Assembly: GCF_004801855.1 (NCBI RefSeq) | Contig: NZ_SSTC01000026.1 | Location: forward strand, 1 to 52,199 | DNA from: Pseudomonas sp. A-1 | GTDB lineage: Bacteria > Pseudomonadota > Gammaproteobacteria > Pseudomonadales > Pseudomonadaceae | Reading direction: 5' to 3' | DNA length: 52,199 bases | Part shown: piece by piece, positions 46,010-52,199 of the stretch | Position numbering within the stretch: position 1 is the first letter of the stretch | Layout of the letters: each line of letters opens with the position of its first letter | Notes under the pieces: model-generated | What the model saw: only the letters and a program-made list of their open reading frames with translations | Databases searched by the model: none | Told to the model about the DNA's origin: nothing | Made by a program: the position numbers and the translations under genes

Positions 46010-46366
46010 TCAGGCGCAGGCGCTGGTGCGCTCGGGGCGGTTGCGCATGCCCTCCAGGCGCTCGGTATCCGGCCGCAGCCAGTGCTTGTTGGCCGCCAGG
46101 ATGGTGGTGAGCATCTCGTGCACCCAGTCGGGCAGATGGGGATGTAGCCGGTAGTACACCCACTGGCCCTGGCGACGATCCTCCAGCACTCCGCAGCTGC
46201 GCAGCAGCGCCAGGTGTCTGGAGATCTTCGGCTGGCTTTCCTCCAGCGCCGCGGTCAGCTCGCAGACGCACAGCTCGCCTTCGCGGGCGATCAGCAGGGT
46301 CATCCGCGCACGGGTTTCGTCGGCCAGGCATTTGAAAACCGTGGTGGGGGTCAGGTGCTCGACCAT
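46010..46366 (-). CDS. arsR: ArsR arsenite-responsive repressor
   Basis: A 118-residue winged-helix SmtB/ArsR repressor. The As(III) site is ELCVCEL (Cys33, Cys35), and the recognition region is ESQPKISRHLALLRSCGVLEDRRQGQWVYYRL. It has a C-terminal Cys-Ala tail that could give a third thiol. GAGG precedes the ATG. It lies second in the minus arm, behind arsC2, rather than first as is usual. Confidence 0.93.
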   Translation of the reverse strand: MVEHLTPTTVFKCLADETRARMTLLIAREGELCVCELTAALEESQPKISRHLALLRSCGVLEDRRQGQWVYYRLHPHLPDWVHEMLTTILAANKHWLRPDTERLEGMRNRPERTSACA

Positions 46367-46374
46367 GGCAATCC

Positions 46375-46788
46375 TCAGCGTTTGTTCTTCACCAGCACGA
46401 ACATCTTGATGCGCTCGTGGATCTCGTGAAGGGTGTGGCGATAGGCGTCAGGCTTGCGGCTGGTGACCGGATCCTCGAAGTCCCAGGCGAGGTATTCGCC
46501 GGCTCCGGGGAGCGCCTGACATTCGAGAGCTGCTTTATCGCACAGGGTGATGACGTAGTCGAAACGCTCGCCGGCAAACTCGTCCAGCGACTTGCTGTGC
46601 AGCGCATCGGTGGCCACCCCCAGGTGCTCCAGGGCACTCAGGACGCGTGGATCGACCGCCGCCGGCGCAGTACCGGCGCTGAAGGCGGCGAAATGCTCGC
46701 TGTCGGTGTGGCGCAGCAGGGCTTCGGCCATCTGCGAACGCGCCGAGTTGGCGGTGCAGACGAACAGCACGCGGGTCTTGTAGCTCAT
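46375..46788 (-). CDS. arsC: Second thioredoxin-type arsenate reductase ArsC
   Basis: A 137-residue reductase or LMW phosphatase-fold protein. The P-loop is CTANSARS (Cys11-Arg17), and Cys83/Cys90 in CDKAALECQALPG fit the redox pair. Its tail FVLVKNKR is shorter than that of the other ArsC. Two adjacent ATGs (46791 and 46788) are possible starts. It is the first gene of the minus arm, 25-30 bases from the promoter at 46820-46848. Confidence 0.87.
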   Translation of the reverse strand: MSYKTRVLFVCTANSARSQMAEALLRHTDSEHFAAFSAGTAPAAVDPRVLSALEHLGVATDALHSKSLDEFAGERFDYVITLCDKAALECQALPGAGEYLAWDFEDPVTSRKPDAYRHTLHEIHERIKMFVLVKNKR

Positions 46789-46819
46789 CATGAGGCTCGC
46801 TTGAGAATGCGTTTTGGCG

Positions 46820-46848
46820 AATATATTATCTGCCATATGTGAAGTAAA
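46820..46848 (-). promoter_or_regulatory. Promoter of the minus ars arm
   Basis: TTTACT and TATATT are spaced 17 bases apart in an AT-rich stretch. ArsR could bind nearby: ATTC-N8-GAAT at 46943-46958 is a weak dyad between the two arms. Confidence 0.5.
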
Positions 46849-47036
46849 GCATGCCTGCATCGACAAGGGCTGCCCAATGAAAAAAGCTCTGAGTACCTGC
46901 CTCCTGTGCGATGGCTTGCCGCGCTGGCAGAAAAATTCACATATTCAACTATCCGAATGTTAAGGTTTCGAGAATGTGCTGCCTGCCTGGCGGCACCCAC
47001 CAGGGCAACCCCTCCCACGGACTTGCGAGGCCCGGC

Positions 47037-48104
47037 ATGCTGAACACCCCGACTACAGTGGACGTACTCATCATCGGCGGCGGCCAGGCCGCGCTGGCCA
47101 CGGCCTACTTCCTGCGCCGCACCCAGCGATCCTTCCTGCTGCTCGACGAACAGGCCAGCCCCGGCGGCGCCTGGCTGCACGGCTGGGACTCGCTGCGGCT
47201 GTTCTCCCCGGCCACCTGGAGTTCGATTCCCGGCTGGCCGATGCCGGCCAGTGCATCCACCTACCCGACCCGCGCCGAGGTCATCGACTACCTGAGCCGC
47301 TACGAAGAACGCTACCAGCTGCCAGTGCTGCGCCCGGTGCATGTCGAGGCGGTCGAGCGCGATGGCGATTACCTGCGGGTACGCGCCGGTGAACGAACCT
47401 GGCGAGCCCGCGCGGTGGTCAGTGCCACCGGCACCTGGAGCCATCCGTACATTCCCGACTACCCCGGCCGCGCTGAGTTCGCCGGGGTGCAACTGCACTC
47501 GGCCCACTACGTCGACCCAGCCCCATTCGCCGGCCAGCGGGTGATGATCGTCGGTGGCGGCAACTCGGGCGCGCAGATCCTCGCCGAGGTGTCGAAGGTC
47601 GCCGAAACCCTGTGGATCACCCCCGAGCCGCCGCTGTTCCTGGCCGACGATGTCGATGGCCGCGTGCTGTTCGAGCGCGCCACCGAACGCTGGAAGGCCC
47701 AGCAGGAGGGCCGCACGGTCGAGCAGCCGATCGGCGGCCTCGGCGACGTGGTGATGGTCGAACCGGTGCGCGAGGCGCGCAGCCGTGGCGTGCTGGTCAG
47801 CGAAAGGCCGTTCAAGTGCTTCACCGAACACGGCGTGGAGTGGGCCGACGGCCGTCGTGCCGAGGTCGATGCGGTGGTCTGGTGCACCGGCTTCCGCCCG
47901 GCTCTGGATCACCTGAGCGCGCTGGGGGTGATCGAGGCCGACGGCAAGGTGGCCGTCGAGAATACCCGTGCGCTGAAGCAGCCGAACCTGTGGCTGGTCG
48001 GCTACGGCGAGTGGACCGGCGCCGCCTCGGCCACCCTGATCGGCGTGACCCGCACGGCGCGCAGTACGGTGAGCGAGATCGACGCAGCCCTCGGTGGCCA
48101 CTGA
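47037..48104 (+). CDS. arsO: ArsO-type FAD/NADPH monooxygenase of ars operons
   Basis: A 355-residue flavoprotein monooxygenase. The FAD motif is [15 protein letters not shown] near the N-terminus, the NADPH motif is [16 protein letters not shown] near 165, and [10 protein letters not shown] is also present. In ars clusters such proteins are called ArsO and are thought to act on organic or inorganic arsenicals; the reaction is not well settled. I chose the ATG at 47037 with GAGG upstream; an upstream in-frame ATG at 46975 would add a non-conserved 21 residues. Confidence 0.82.
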   Translation: MLNTPTTVDVLIIGGGQAALATAYFLRRTQRSFLLLDEQASPGGAWLHGWDSLRLFSPATWSSIPGWPMPASASTYPTRAEVIDYLSRYEERYQLPVLRPVHVEAVERDGDYLRVRAGERTWRARAVVSATGTWSHPYIPDYPGRAEFAGVQLHSAHYVDPAPFAGQRVMIVGGGNSGAQILAEVSKVAETLWITPEPPLFLADDVDGRVLFERATERWKAQQEGRTVEQPIGGLGDVVMVEPVREARSRGVLVSERPFKCFTEHGVEWADGRRAEVDAVVWCTGFRPALDHLSALGVIEADGKVAVENTRALKQPNLWLVGYGEWTGAASATLIGVTRTARSTVSEIDAALGGH

Positions 48105-48160
48105 ATATCCGGCTCTGCCTATCGCAAGCCCGGCGTCTGCAAGAATGGAAGGAAACATCG

Positions 48161-49240
48161 ATGTCCAGTCCCTGTGAAGTGGCGGCCCGGCAGGCCGCCG
48201 GCGCCCCGCTCGGTTTCTTCGAGCGCTACCTGACCCTCTGGGTGTTCCTGTGCATCGTCGCCGGCACCCTGCTCGGCCTGCATGCCCCGGCCGTGGCCCA
48301 GGGCATCGGCGCGCTGGAGGTGGCCCAGGTCAACATCCCGGTCGGCGTGCTGATCTGGGTGATGATCATCCCCATGCTGATGAAGATCGACTTCGGCGCC
48401 CTGCACGAGGTACGCGAGCAGAAGGCCGGCATGGGCGTCACCCTGTTCGTCAACTGGGCGGTGAAGCCGTTCAGCATGGCGCTGATCGGCTGGTTGTTCG
48501 TCAAGGTGCTGTTCGCCGACTGGCTGCCGGCAGGCGAGCTGGACAGCTACATGGCCGGGCTGATCCTGCTCGGCGCCGCGCCCTGCACGGCGATGGTGTT
48601 CGTGTGGAGCAACCTGTGCAACGGCAACGCCAACTTCACCCTCACCCAGGTGGCGCTCAACGACCTGGTGATGGTGTTCGCCTTCGCGCCCATAGTCGCG
48701 CTGCTGCTCGGCGTGTCGTCGATCCCGGTGCCCTGGGACACCCTGCTGCTGTCGGTGGTGATGTACATCGTCATTCCGCTGGCCATCGCCCAGTTCCTGC
48801 GCGCCCAGTTGATGAAACGGGGGGAAGCGGCCTTCCAGGCCGCGCTGGCGAAGGTCTCGCCGTTCTCCATCCTCGCCCTGCTGGCCACCCTGGTGCTGCT
48901 GTTCTCCTTCCAGGGCAAGACCATTGTCGAGCAGCCGCTGGTGATCGGCCTGCTCGCCGTGCCGCTGCTGCTGCAGACCCTGTTCATCGCCGCCCTCGGC
49001 TACTGGCTGTGCCGCAGCCTGAAGGTGCGCCACGATGTGGCCGGCCCCGCCACCATGATCGGCGCCTCCAACTTCTTCGAGCTGGCGGTGGCGGTGGCCA
49101 TCGTGCTCTATGGTTTCGACTCCGGCGCCGCGCTGGCCACGGTGGTCGGCGTGCTGATCGAGGTGCCGGTGATGCTCGCTCTGGTGCGCATGGTCAACCA
49201 CAGCCGCGCCTGGTACGAACGCGCCCTGCCGCGCAGCTGA
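48161..49240 (+). CDS. acr3: Acr3-type arsenite permease
   Basis: A 359-residue, 10-TM arsenite efflux carrier of the BASS/ACR3 family. GLHAPAVAQGIG, LILLGAAPCTAMVFVWSNLCNGN with the conserved cysteine, and ATMIGASNFFELAVAVAI are family hallmarks. It exports As(III) using the proton motive force. It is second in the plus arm, between ArsO and the ArsP-like permease. Confidence 0.95.
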   Translation: MSSPCEVAARQAAGAPLGFFERYLTLWVFLCIVAGTLLGLHAPAVAQGIGALEVAQVNIPVGVLIWVMIIPMLMKIDFGALHEVREQKAGMGVTLFVNWAVKPFSMALIGWLFVKVLFADWLPAGELDSYMAGLILLGAAPCTAMVFVWSNLCNGNANFTLTQVALNDLVMVFAFAPIVALLLGVSSIPVPWDTLLLSVVMYIVIPLAIAQFLRAQLMKRGEAAFQAALAKVSPFSILALLATLVLLFSFQGKTIVEQPLVIGLLAVPLLLQTLFIAALGYWLCRSLKVRHDVAGPATMIGASNFFELAVAVAIVLYGFDSGAALATVVGVLIEVPVMLALVRMVNHSRAWYERALPRS

Positions 49241-49249
49241 GGAGTCGTC

Positions 49250-50254
49250 ATGGAAATCTTCAAGTGGCTGAACGACCAGCTGCTGCGCATGGAATGGCTG
49301 TCCGCCCTGGTACGCCTGCTGGTGGAGGACGTGCTCGGCCTGGACATGGCCAGCCGCCTCGGCGGCAGCCTGCACTTCTTCATCTACGACGTGATCAAGA
49401 TCTTCATCCTGCTGTCGGTGCTGATCTTCGTCATCTCCTGGGTGCAGAGCTACTTCCCGCCCGAGCGTACCCGGCGCATCCTCGGCGGCATGCGCGGCTT
49501 CCGGGCCAACCTGACCGGCGCGCTGCTCGGCACGGTCACCCCGTTCTGCTCCTGCTCGTCGATCCCGCTGTTCATCGGCTTCACCAGCTCCGGGCTGCCG
49601 CTGGCGGTGACCTTCTCCTTCCTGATCTCCTCACCGCTGGTCGATCTGGCCTCGATGATCCTGCTGGCGAGCATCTTCAACTGGTCGATTGCCCTGGCCT
49701 ACGTGGCGGTCGGCATCGTGCTGGCGGTGCTCGGCGGCACCCTGATCGGTCAGGCGCGGATGGAGCGGTACGTCGAGTCCTTCGTGACCCGGCACAAGGT
49801 GCTGGACCTGCCCCAGGAGCAGCTGAGCCTGCGCGATCGCCTGAGCTATGCCCGCGAGCAGGTCGCCGAGATCATCCGCAAGGTCTGGCTGTTCATCCTG
49901 ATCGGCGTGGGCATCGGCGCCGCGATCCACAACTGGATTCCGCAAGACCTGATCACCAGCCTGATCGGCCGCGACCACTGGTGGTCGGTGCCGCTCGCCG
50001 CTCTGGTCGGCGTACCGATGTACGCCGACATCTTCGGTACCCTGCCGATCGCCGAGGCGCTGACGGCCAAGGGCGTTGGCCTGGGCACCGTGCTGGCCTT
50101 CATGATGGCGGTGACCGCGCTGTCGCTGCCCTCGCTGATCATGCTCAAGAAGGTGGTCAAGGCGCCGCTGCTGGCGCTGTTCTTCGCCATCGTGGTGGTC
50201 GGCATCATGCTGATCGGCTATCTGTTCAATGCCTTTGCCTACCTGTTCATCTGA
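49250..50254 (+). CDS. arsP: ArsP/DUF318-family permease
   Basis: A 334-residue membrane permease with about eight or more segments and the conserved TPFCSCSSIPLFIGF cysteine motif. ArsP of this family exports trivalent organoarsenicals such as methylarsenite. Other DUF318 members are uncharacterised. It starts 9 bases after acr3 with GAGG. It pairs with the redox protein encoded next, an arrangement common in bacteria. Confidence 0.88.
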   Translation: MEIFKWLNDQLLRMEWLSALVRLLVEDVLGLDMASRLGGSLHFFIYDVIKIFILLSVLIFVISWVQSYFPPERTRRILGGMRGFRANLTGALLGTVTPFCSCSSIPLFIGFTSSGLPLAVTFSFLISSPLVDLASMILLASIFNWSIALAYVAVGIVLAVLGGTLIGQARMERYVESFVTRHKVLDLPQEQLSLRDRLSYAREQVAEIIRKVWLFILIGVGIGAAIHNWIPQDLITSLIGRDHWWSVPLAALVGVPMYADIFGTLPIAEALTAKGVGLGTVLAFMMAVTALSLPSLIMLKKVVKAPLLALFFAIVVVGIMLIGYLFNAFAYLFI

Positions 50255-50283
50255 ACCGGCTCATACATCCCAGGAGAAACCTG

Positions 50284-50517
50284 ATGATCATCAAAATCCT
50301 CGGTTCCGGCTGCAAGAAGTGCGTGACCCTCACCGAAAACACCCGGGCGGCGCTGGCCAGCCTCGGCCGCGAGGCCGAGGTGGTCAAGGTCACCGACTTC
50401 GCCGAGATCGCCGCCCACGGCGTGATGTCGACCCCGGCCCTGGCCATCGACGACAAGGTGGTCTCCGTGGGCAAGGTGCTCACCCCCAGCGAGGTTGCCG
50501 CCCTCATCCAGGGCTGA
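50284..50517 (+). CDS. Thioredoxin-like small disulfide protein
   Basis: A 77-residue thioredoxin-fold protein with the active site GSGCKKC (Cys9, Cys12) and the cis-Pro region [20 protein letters not shown]. Such proteins are regularly encoded next to ArsP-type permeases and may reduce the permease or an arsenical. The ATG has GGAG upstream. Confidence 0.88.
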   Translation: MIIKILGSGCKKCVTLTENTRAALASLGREAEVVKVTDFAEIAAHGVMSTPALAIDDKVVSVGKVLTPSEVAALIQG

Positions 50518-50971
50518 CCTGACGCCCTACCCGGCGAGCGCGCCGTCCAGTTCGGGCACCGCCGCGAAGTGGCGCAACGATCTTGCCGGTCTGGCCGAGC
50601 TGGATCGCCCGGTGGGCAGCTCTGCGGCCTACCACGCGGCGCTGCACAAGATCCTCCACGTCGCCAGCACCAACGCCACCGTGCTGCTGTTCGGCGAGAG
50701 CGGCATGGGCAAGACCATCTTCGCCCACGAGGTGCGCGCCAACGGCCCCTTCGTGGCGATCAACTGCGCGGCCATTCCCGAGGCGCTGATCGAGTCCGAG
50801 CTGTTCTACGTGCAGCGCGGCCCGGTGCGCCTGACCGAGATCGAGGAGGTGTACATCGAGGTAGCTATGGAGCTGAGCGAAGGCAACGTCTCCCGGGCCG
50901 CCGGGATGCTCGGCTATACCCGCGCCCAGCTCGACTACCGGCTGAAGAAGATGGCACAGGACGAAGGCTGA
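50495..50971 (+). pseudogene. Internally deleted sigma-54 enhancer-binding protein
   Basis: The reading frame starts with no good start codon and encodes Walker A GESGMGKT and [16 protein letters not shown], normally followed by the GAFTGA loop. It then jumps to [23 protein letters not shown] and a Fis-type helix-turn-helix ([23 protein letters not shown]). GAFTGA, Walker B and the arginine finger are lost, along with any N-terminal sensory domain. It cannot activate sigma-54 and is probably a decaying gene. It could still bind DNA if expressed. Confidence 0.8.
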
Positions 50972-51099
50972 GGCGGCCGGCAAAAAGAGCTGCCGCGCCC
51001 GGGAACGGCAGCCGCGAAAGGCGATCGAAGAGGACCGCAAGCCCCCGCCCCGGAGCACGGGCGGGAAGATCACCAAGGCCTCGACGACCGCTCGCCATC

Positions 51100-51876
51100 A
51101 TGATGAAAAAAAACTTGAGCAAGGCCGCCCTTTGGCCGGGACTGCTGCTCTGGGCCGCCTGCACGGCACTCGCCGCCAGCGCGGCCGAACGCCCGCTACG
51201 CCCGGAAAGCCCGGTGGTGAGGGCCCTGGTGGAAAGCGCCTCCCGCGATCTCGCCGCCGGGCGGACCGAACAGGCGGCCGCCACCCTGGAGCGCGCCCAG
51301 CGCATCGAACCGGGCAATCCGGTGATCGTGCACTACCTCGGCCAGGTTCGTTTGCGCCAGGGCAACTACCCGCAGGCCGAGGCGCTGGCCGCCAAATCCG
51401 ACGTCCTCTCCGGGGGCGACCGCACCCTGCGCGAGCGCAACGTCTGGCTGATCAATGCCGCCCGGGAGGCCGCCGTGCAGGGACTTCCCCCGGCGGAAGC
51501 CGCGGAGCCAGCGGATGACGCGCAGGTCGCCCTGCAACAGCGGCTCGACGAGGAGATCGCCGCGCGCCAGCAGGCCGAAGCCCGGGCTGCCGCCCTGCGC
51601 GAGCAGCTGGCCCAGGAGCAGGCCCGCAGCAACCAGCGGAGCTGGTGGCGGGACGCGGAATACGAGGGCGCACCCGAGGAACCCGGCATGCAGGCGGCGG
51701 TGTACGACTCGGCGCAGGAGGCGGAGATCTACCGCATCCCCCGTGGCCATCTTCCGCCACCCGGGCAATGCCGCATCTGGTTTCCGGGGCGCTCACCGGG
51801 CAAGCAGCCGCCGCCGGGCGACTGCCGCCAGCTGCGCCATCGCGTGCCGGCGGGGGCCTGGTTGATCGGCTCCTGA
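51100..51876 (+). CDS. Secreted TPR-like protein with Pro/Cys-rich C-terminal motif
   Basis: A 258-residue precursor. It has a signal peptide (about residues 1-27, cleavage near ASA-AE). A short TPR-like region follows (ASRDLAAGRTEQAAATLERAQRIEPGNPVIVHYLGQ; GNYPQAEALAAKSDVL). A coiled-coil-like stretch is rich in Glu/Gln/Ala (EEIAARQQAEARAAALREQ). The C-terminus holds the motif IPRGHLPPPGQCRIW-F-PGR followed by QPPPGDC and LRHRVPAG. I recall this Pro/Cys pair in uncharacterised exported proteins of proteobacteria. ATGs at 51100 and 51103 are equivalent starts. Confidence 0.78.
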   Translation: MMKKNLSKAALWPGLLLWAACTALAASAAERPLRPESPVVRALVESASRDLAAGRTEQAAATLERAQRIEPGNPVIVHYLGQVRLRQGNYPQAEALAAKSDVLSGGDRTLRERNVWLINAAREAAVQGLPPAEAAEPADDAQVALQQRLDEEIAARQQAEARAAALREQLAQEQARSNQRSWWRDAEYEGAPEEPGMQAAVYDSAQEAEIYRIPRGHLPPPGQCRIWFPGRSPGKQPPPGDCRQLRHRVPAGAWLIGS

Positions 51877-51917
51877 CCAATGAATTGGCTAAATCTTGGG
51901 ACCGGGCGCAAAGGCCC

Positions 51918-51973
51918 GTAGGGTGGGCTTTAGCCCACCAACGGGGATCAGCGTGGGCTAAAGCCCACCCTAC
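51918..51973. repeat. GTAGGGTGGGCTTTAGCCCAC inverted repeat
   Basis: Two perfect 21-base arms (51918-51938 and 51953-51973) with a 14-base loop. Each arm also contains a self-complementary GTGGGCTTTAGCCCAC-type core, so nested cruciforms are possible. It lies 14 bases before copy 3 of the GTAGGGGCG family. Confidence 0.9.
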
Positions 51974-51987
51974 AAAGCTGATCGGAC

Positions 51988-52046
51988 TGTAGGGGCGAAT
52001 TCATTCGCCTGTGCGCGGCGATCTGGCGAATGAGTTCGCCCCTACA
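51988..52046. repeat. Extragenic inverted repeat, GTAGGGGCGAATTC family (copy 3)
   Basis: The left arm 51988-52009 is identical to that of copy 1; the right arm 52025-52046 has one change. The loop is 15 bases and differs from those of copies 1 and 2. Confidence 0.88.
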
Positions 52047-52060
52047 GGGATGGGGTGGCC

Positions 52061-52199
52061 TCAACGCAACCGCCGCACCACTCCCAGCGCCGCAACGAAC
52101 AACAGGGCGATCCCCGCGAACACCGTGGCCGGCGCCGCGGCCGCGCTGCCCGCCGGCGCCAGGCCCAGCCAGCCGGCCAGCTCGGCGCTGCCGGCGGAG
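52061..52199 (-). CDS. C-terminal end of a gene cut by the window; membrane-anchored tail
   Basis: The minus strand ends ...ATVFAGIALLFVAALGVVRRLR-stop: one transmembrane helix followed by a short basic tail, preceded by an Ala/Gly/Pro-rich stretch. The bulk of the gene is outside the window. The pattern fits the last helix of a membrane protein or a surface-protein C-terminal anchor; neither can be chosen. Confidence 0.6.
   Translation of the reverse strand, partial: SAGSAELAGWLGLAPAGSAAAAPATVFAGIALLFVAALGVVRRLR

Overview
The window is high-GC Pseudomonas DNA. The ssu genes follow the pseudomonad order lsfA...ssuEADCBF, and there is an OprD-type porin, an SfnR-type sigma-54 activator and a complete ars cluster. 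The extragenic inverted repeats are also of the kind seen in this genus. The species cannot be fixed from sequence alone.

Layout. Bases 1-96 are the end of an IS5-type insertion sequence. Bases 363-18053 form one organosulfur region. A minus-strand unit encodes an FMNH2-dependent monooxygenase, a TauD-like dioxygenase and a 2-hydroxyacid dehydrogenase. An sfnR-like activator is divergent to it. Then come an ABC transporter operon (binding protein, MFS protein, two permeases, ATPase), an OprD-family porin, the 1-Cys peroxiredoxin lsfA and ssuE-A-D-C-B-F. I find a -24/-12 (sigma-54) promoter on each side of sfnR, each preceded by the same split motif, which suggests a local regulon. Bases 18205-21943 hold an envelope electron-transfer operon: a DUF2271 protein with a flavinylation-like motif, a PepSY/flavodoxin reductase, and an ApbE flavin transferase. 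A TTAAG-N6-TTAAG box lies upstream. Bases 22236-28848 hold a lipoprotein, a DMT transporter, a cardiolipin synthase-like enzyme and DNA polymerase II.

An AT-rich, foreign-looking insert at about 29080-32270 carries one 874-residue protein with an N-terminal SIR2 (NADase-type) domain and a long helical-repeat C-terminus. It is the best candidate here for an uncharacterised anti-phage system. Bases 32551-40636 carry an orphan AmrS-type radical SAM enzyme, two LysR regulators each divergent from a transporter (EamA; AzlCD), a hypothetical protein, and an ada-alkA alkylation repair operon. A 44-bp duplicate of the amrS 3' end lies 2.9 kb downstream of the original. A GhrA-type reductase follows.

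Bases 41782-50517 are a two-armed arsenic cluster. The minus arm runs arsC2-arsR-arsC1-arsH-phosphatase-GAPDH-arsJ. The plus arm runs arsO-acr3-arsP-thioredoxin-like. Together they cover arsenate reduction, arsenite export, organoarsenical oxidation and export, and 1-arseno-3-phosphoglycerate export. The right end holds an internally deleted sigma-54 activator remnant, a secreted protein with a Pro/Cys-rich tail, two inverted-repeat elements and a truncated gene.

Gene starts were chosen by hand from homology, ribosome binding sites and signal peptides. Functions come from recalled family motifs; no searches were run.
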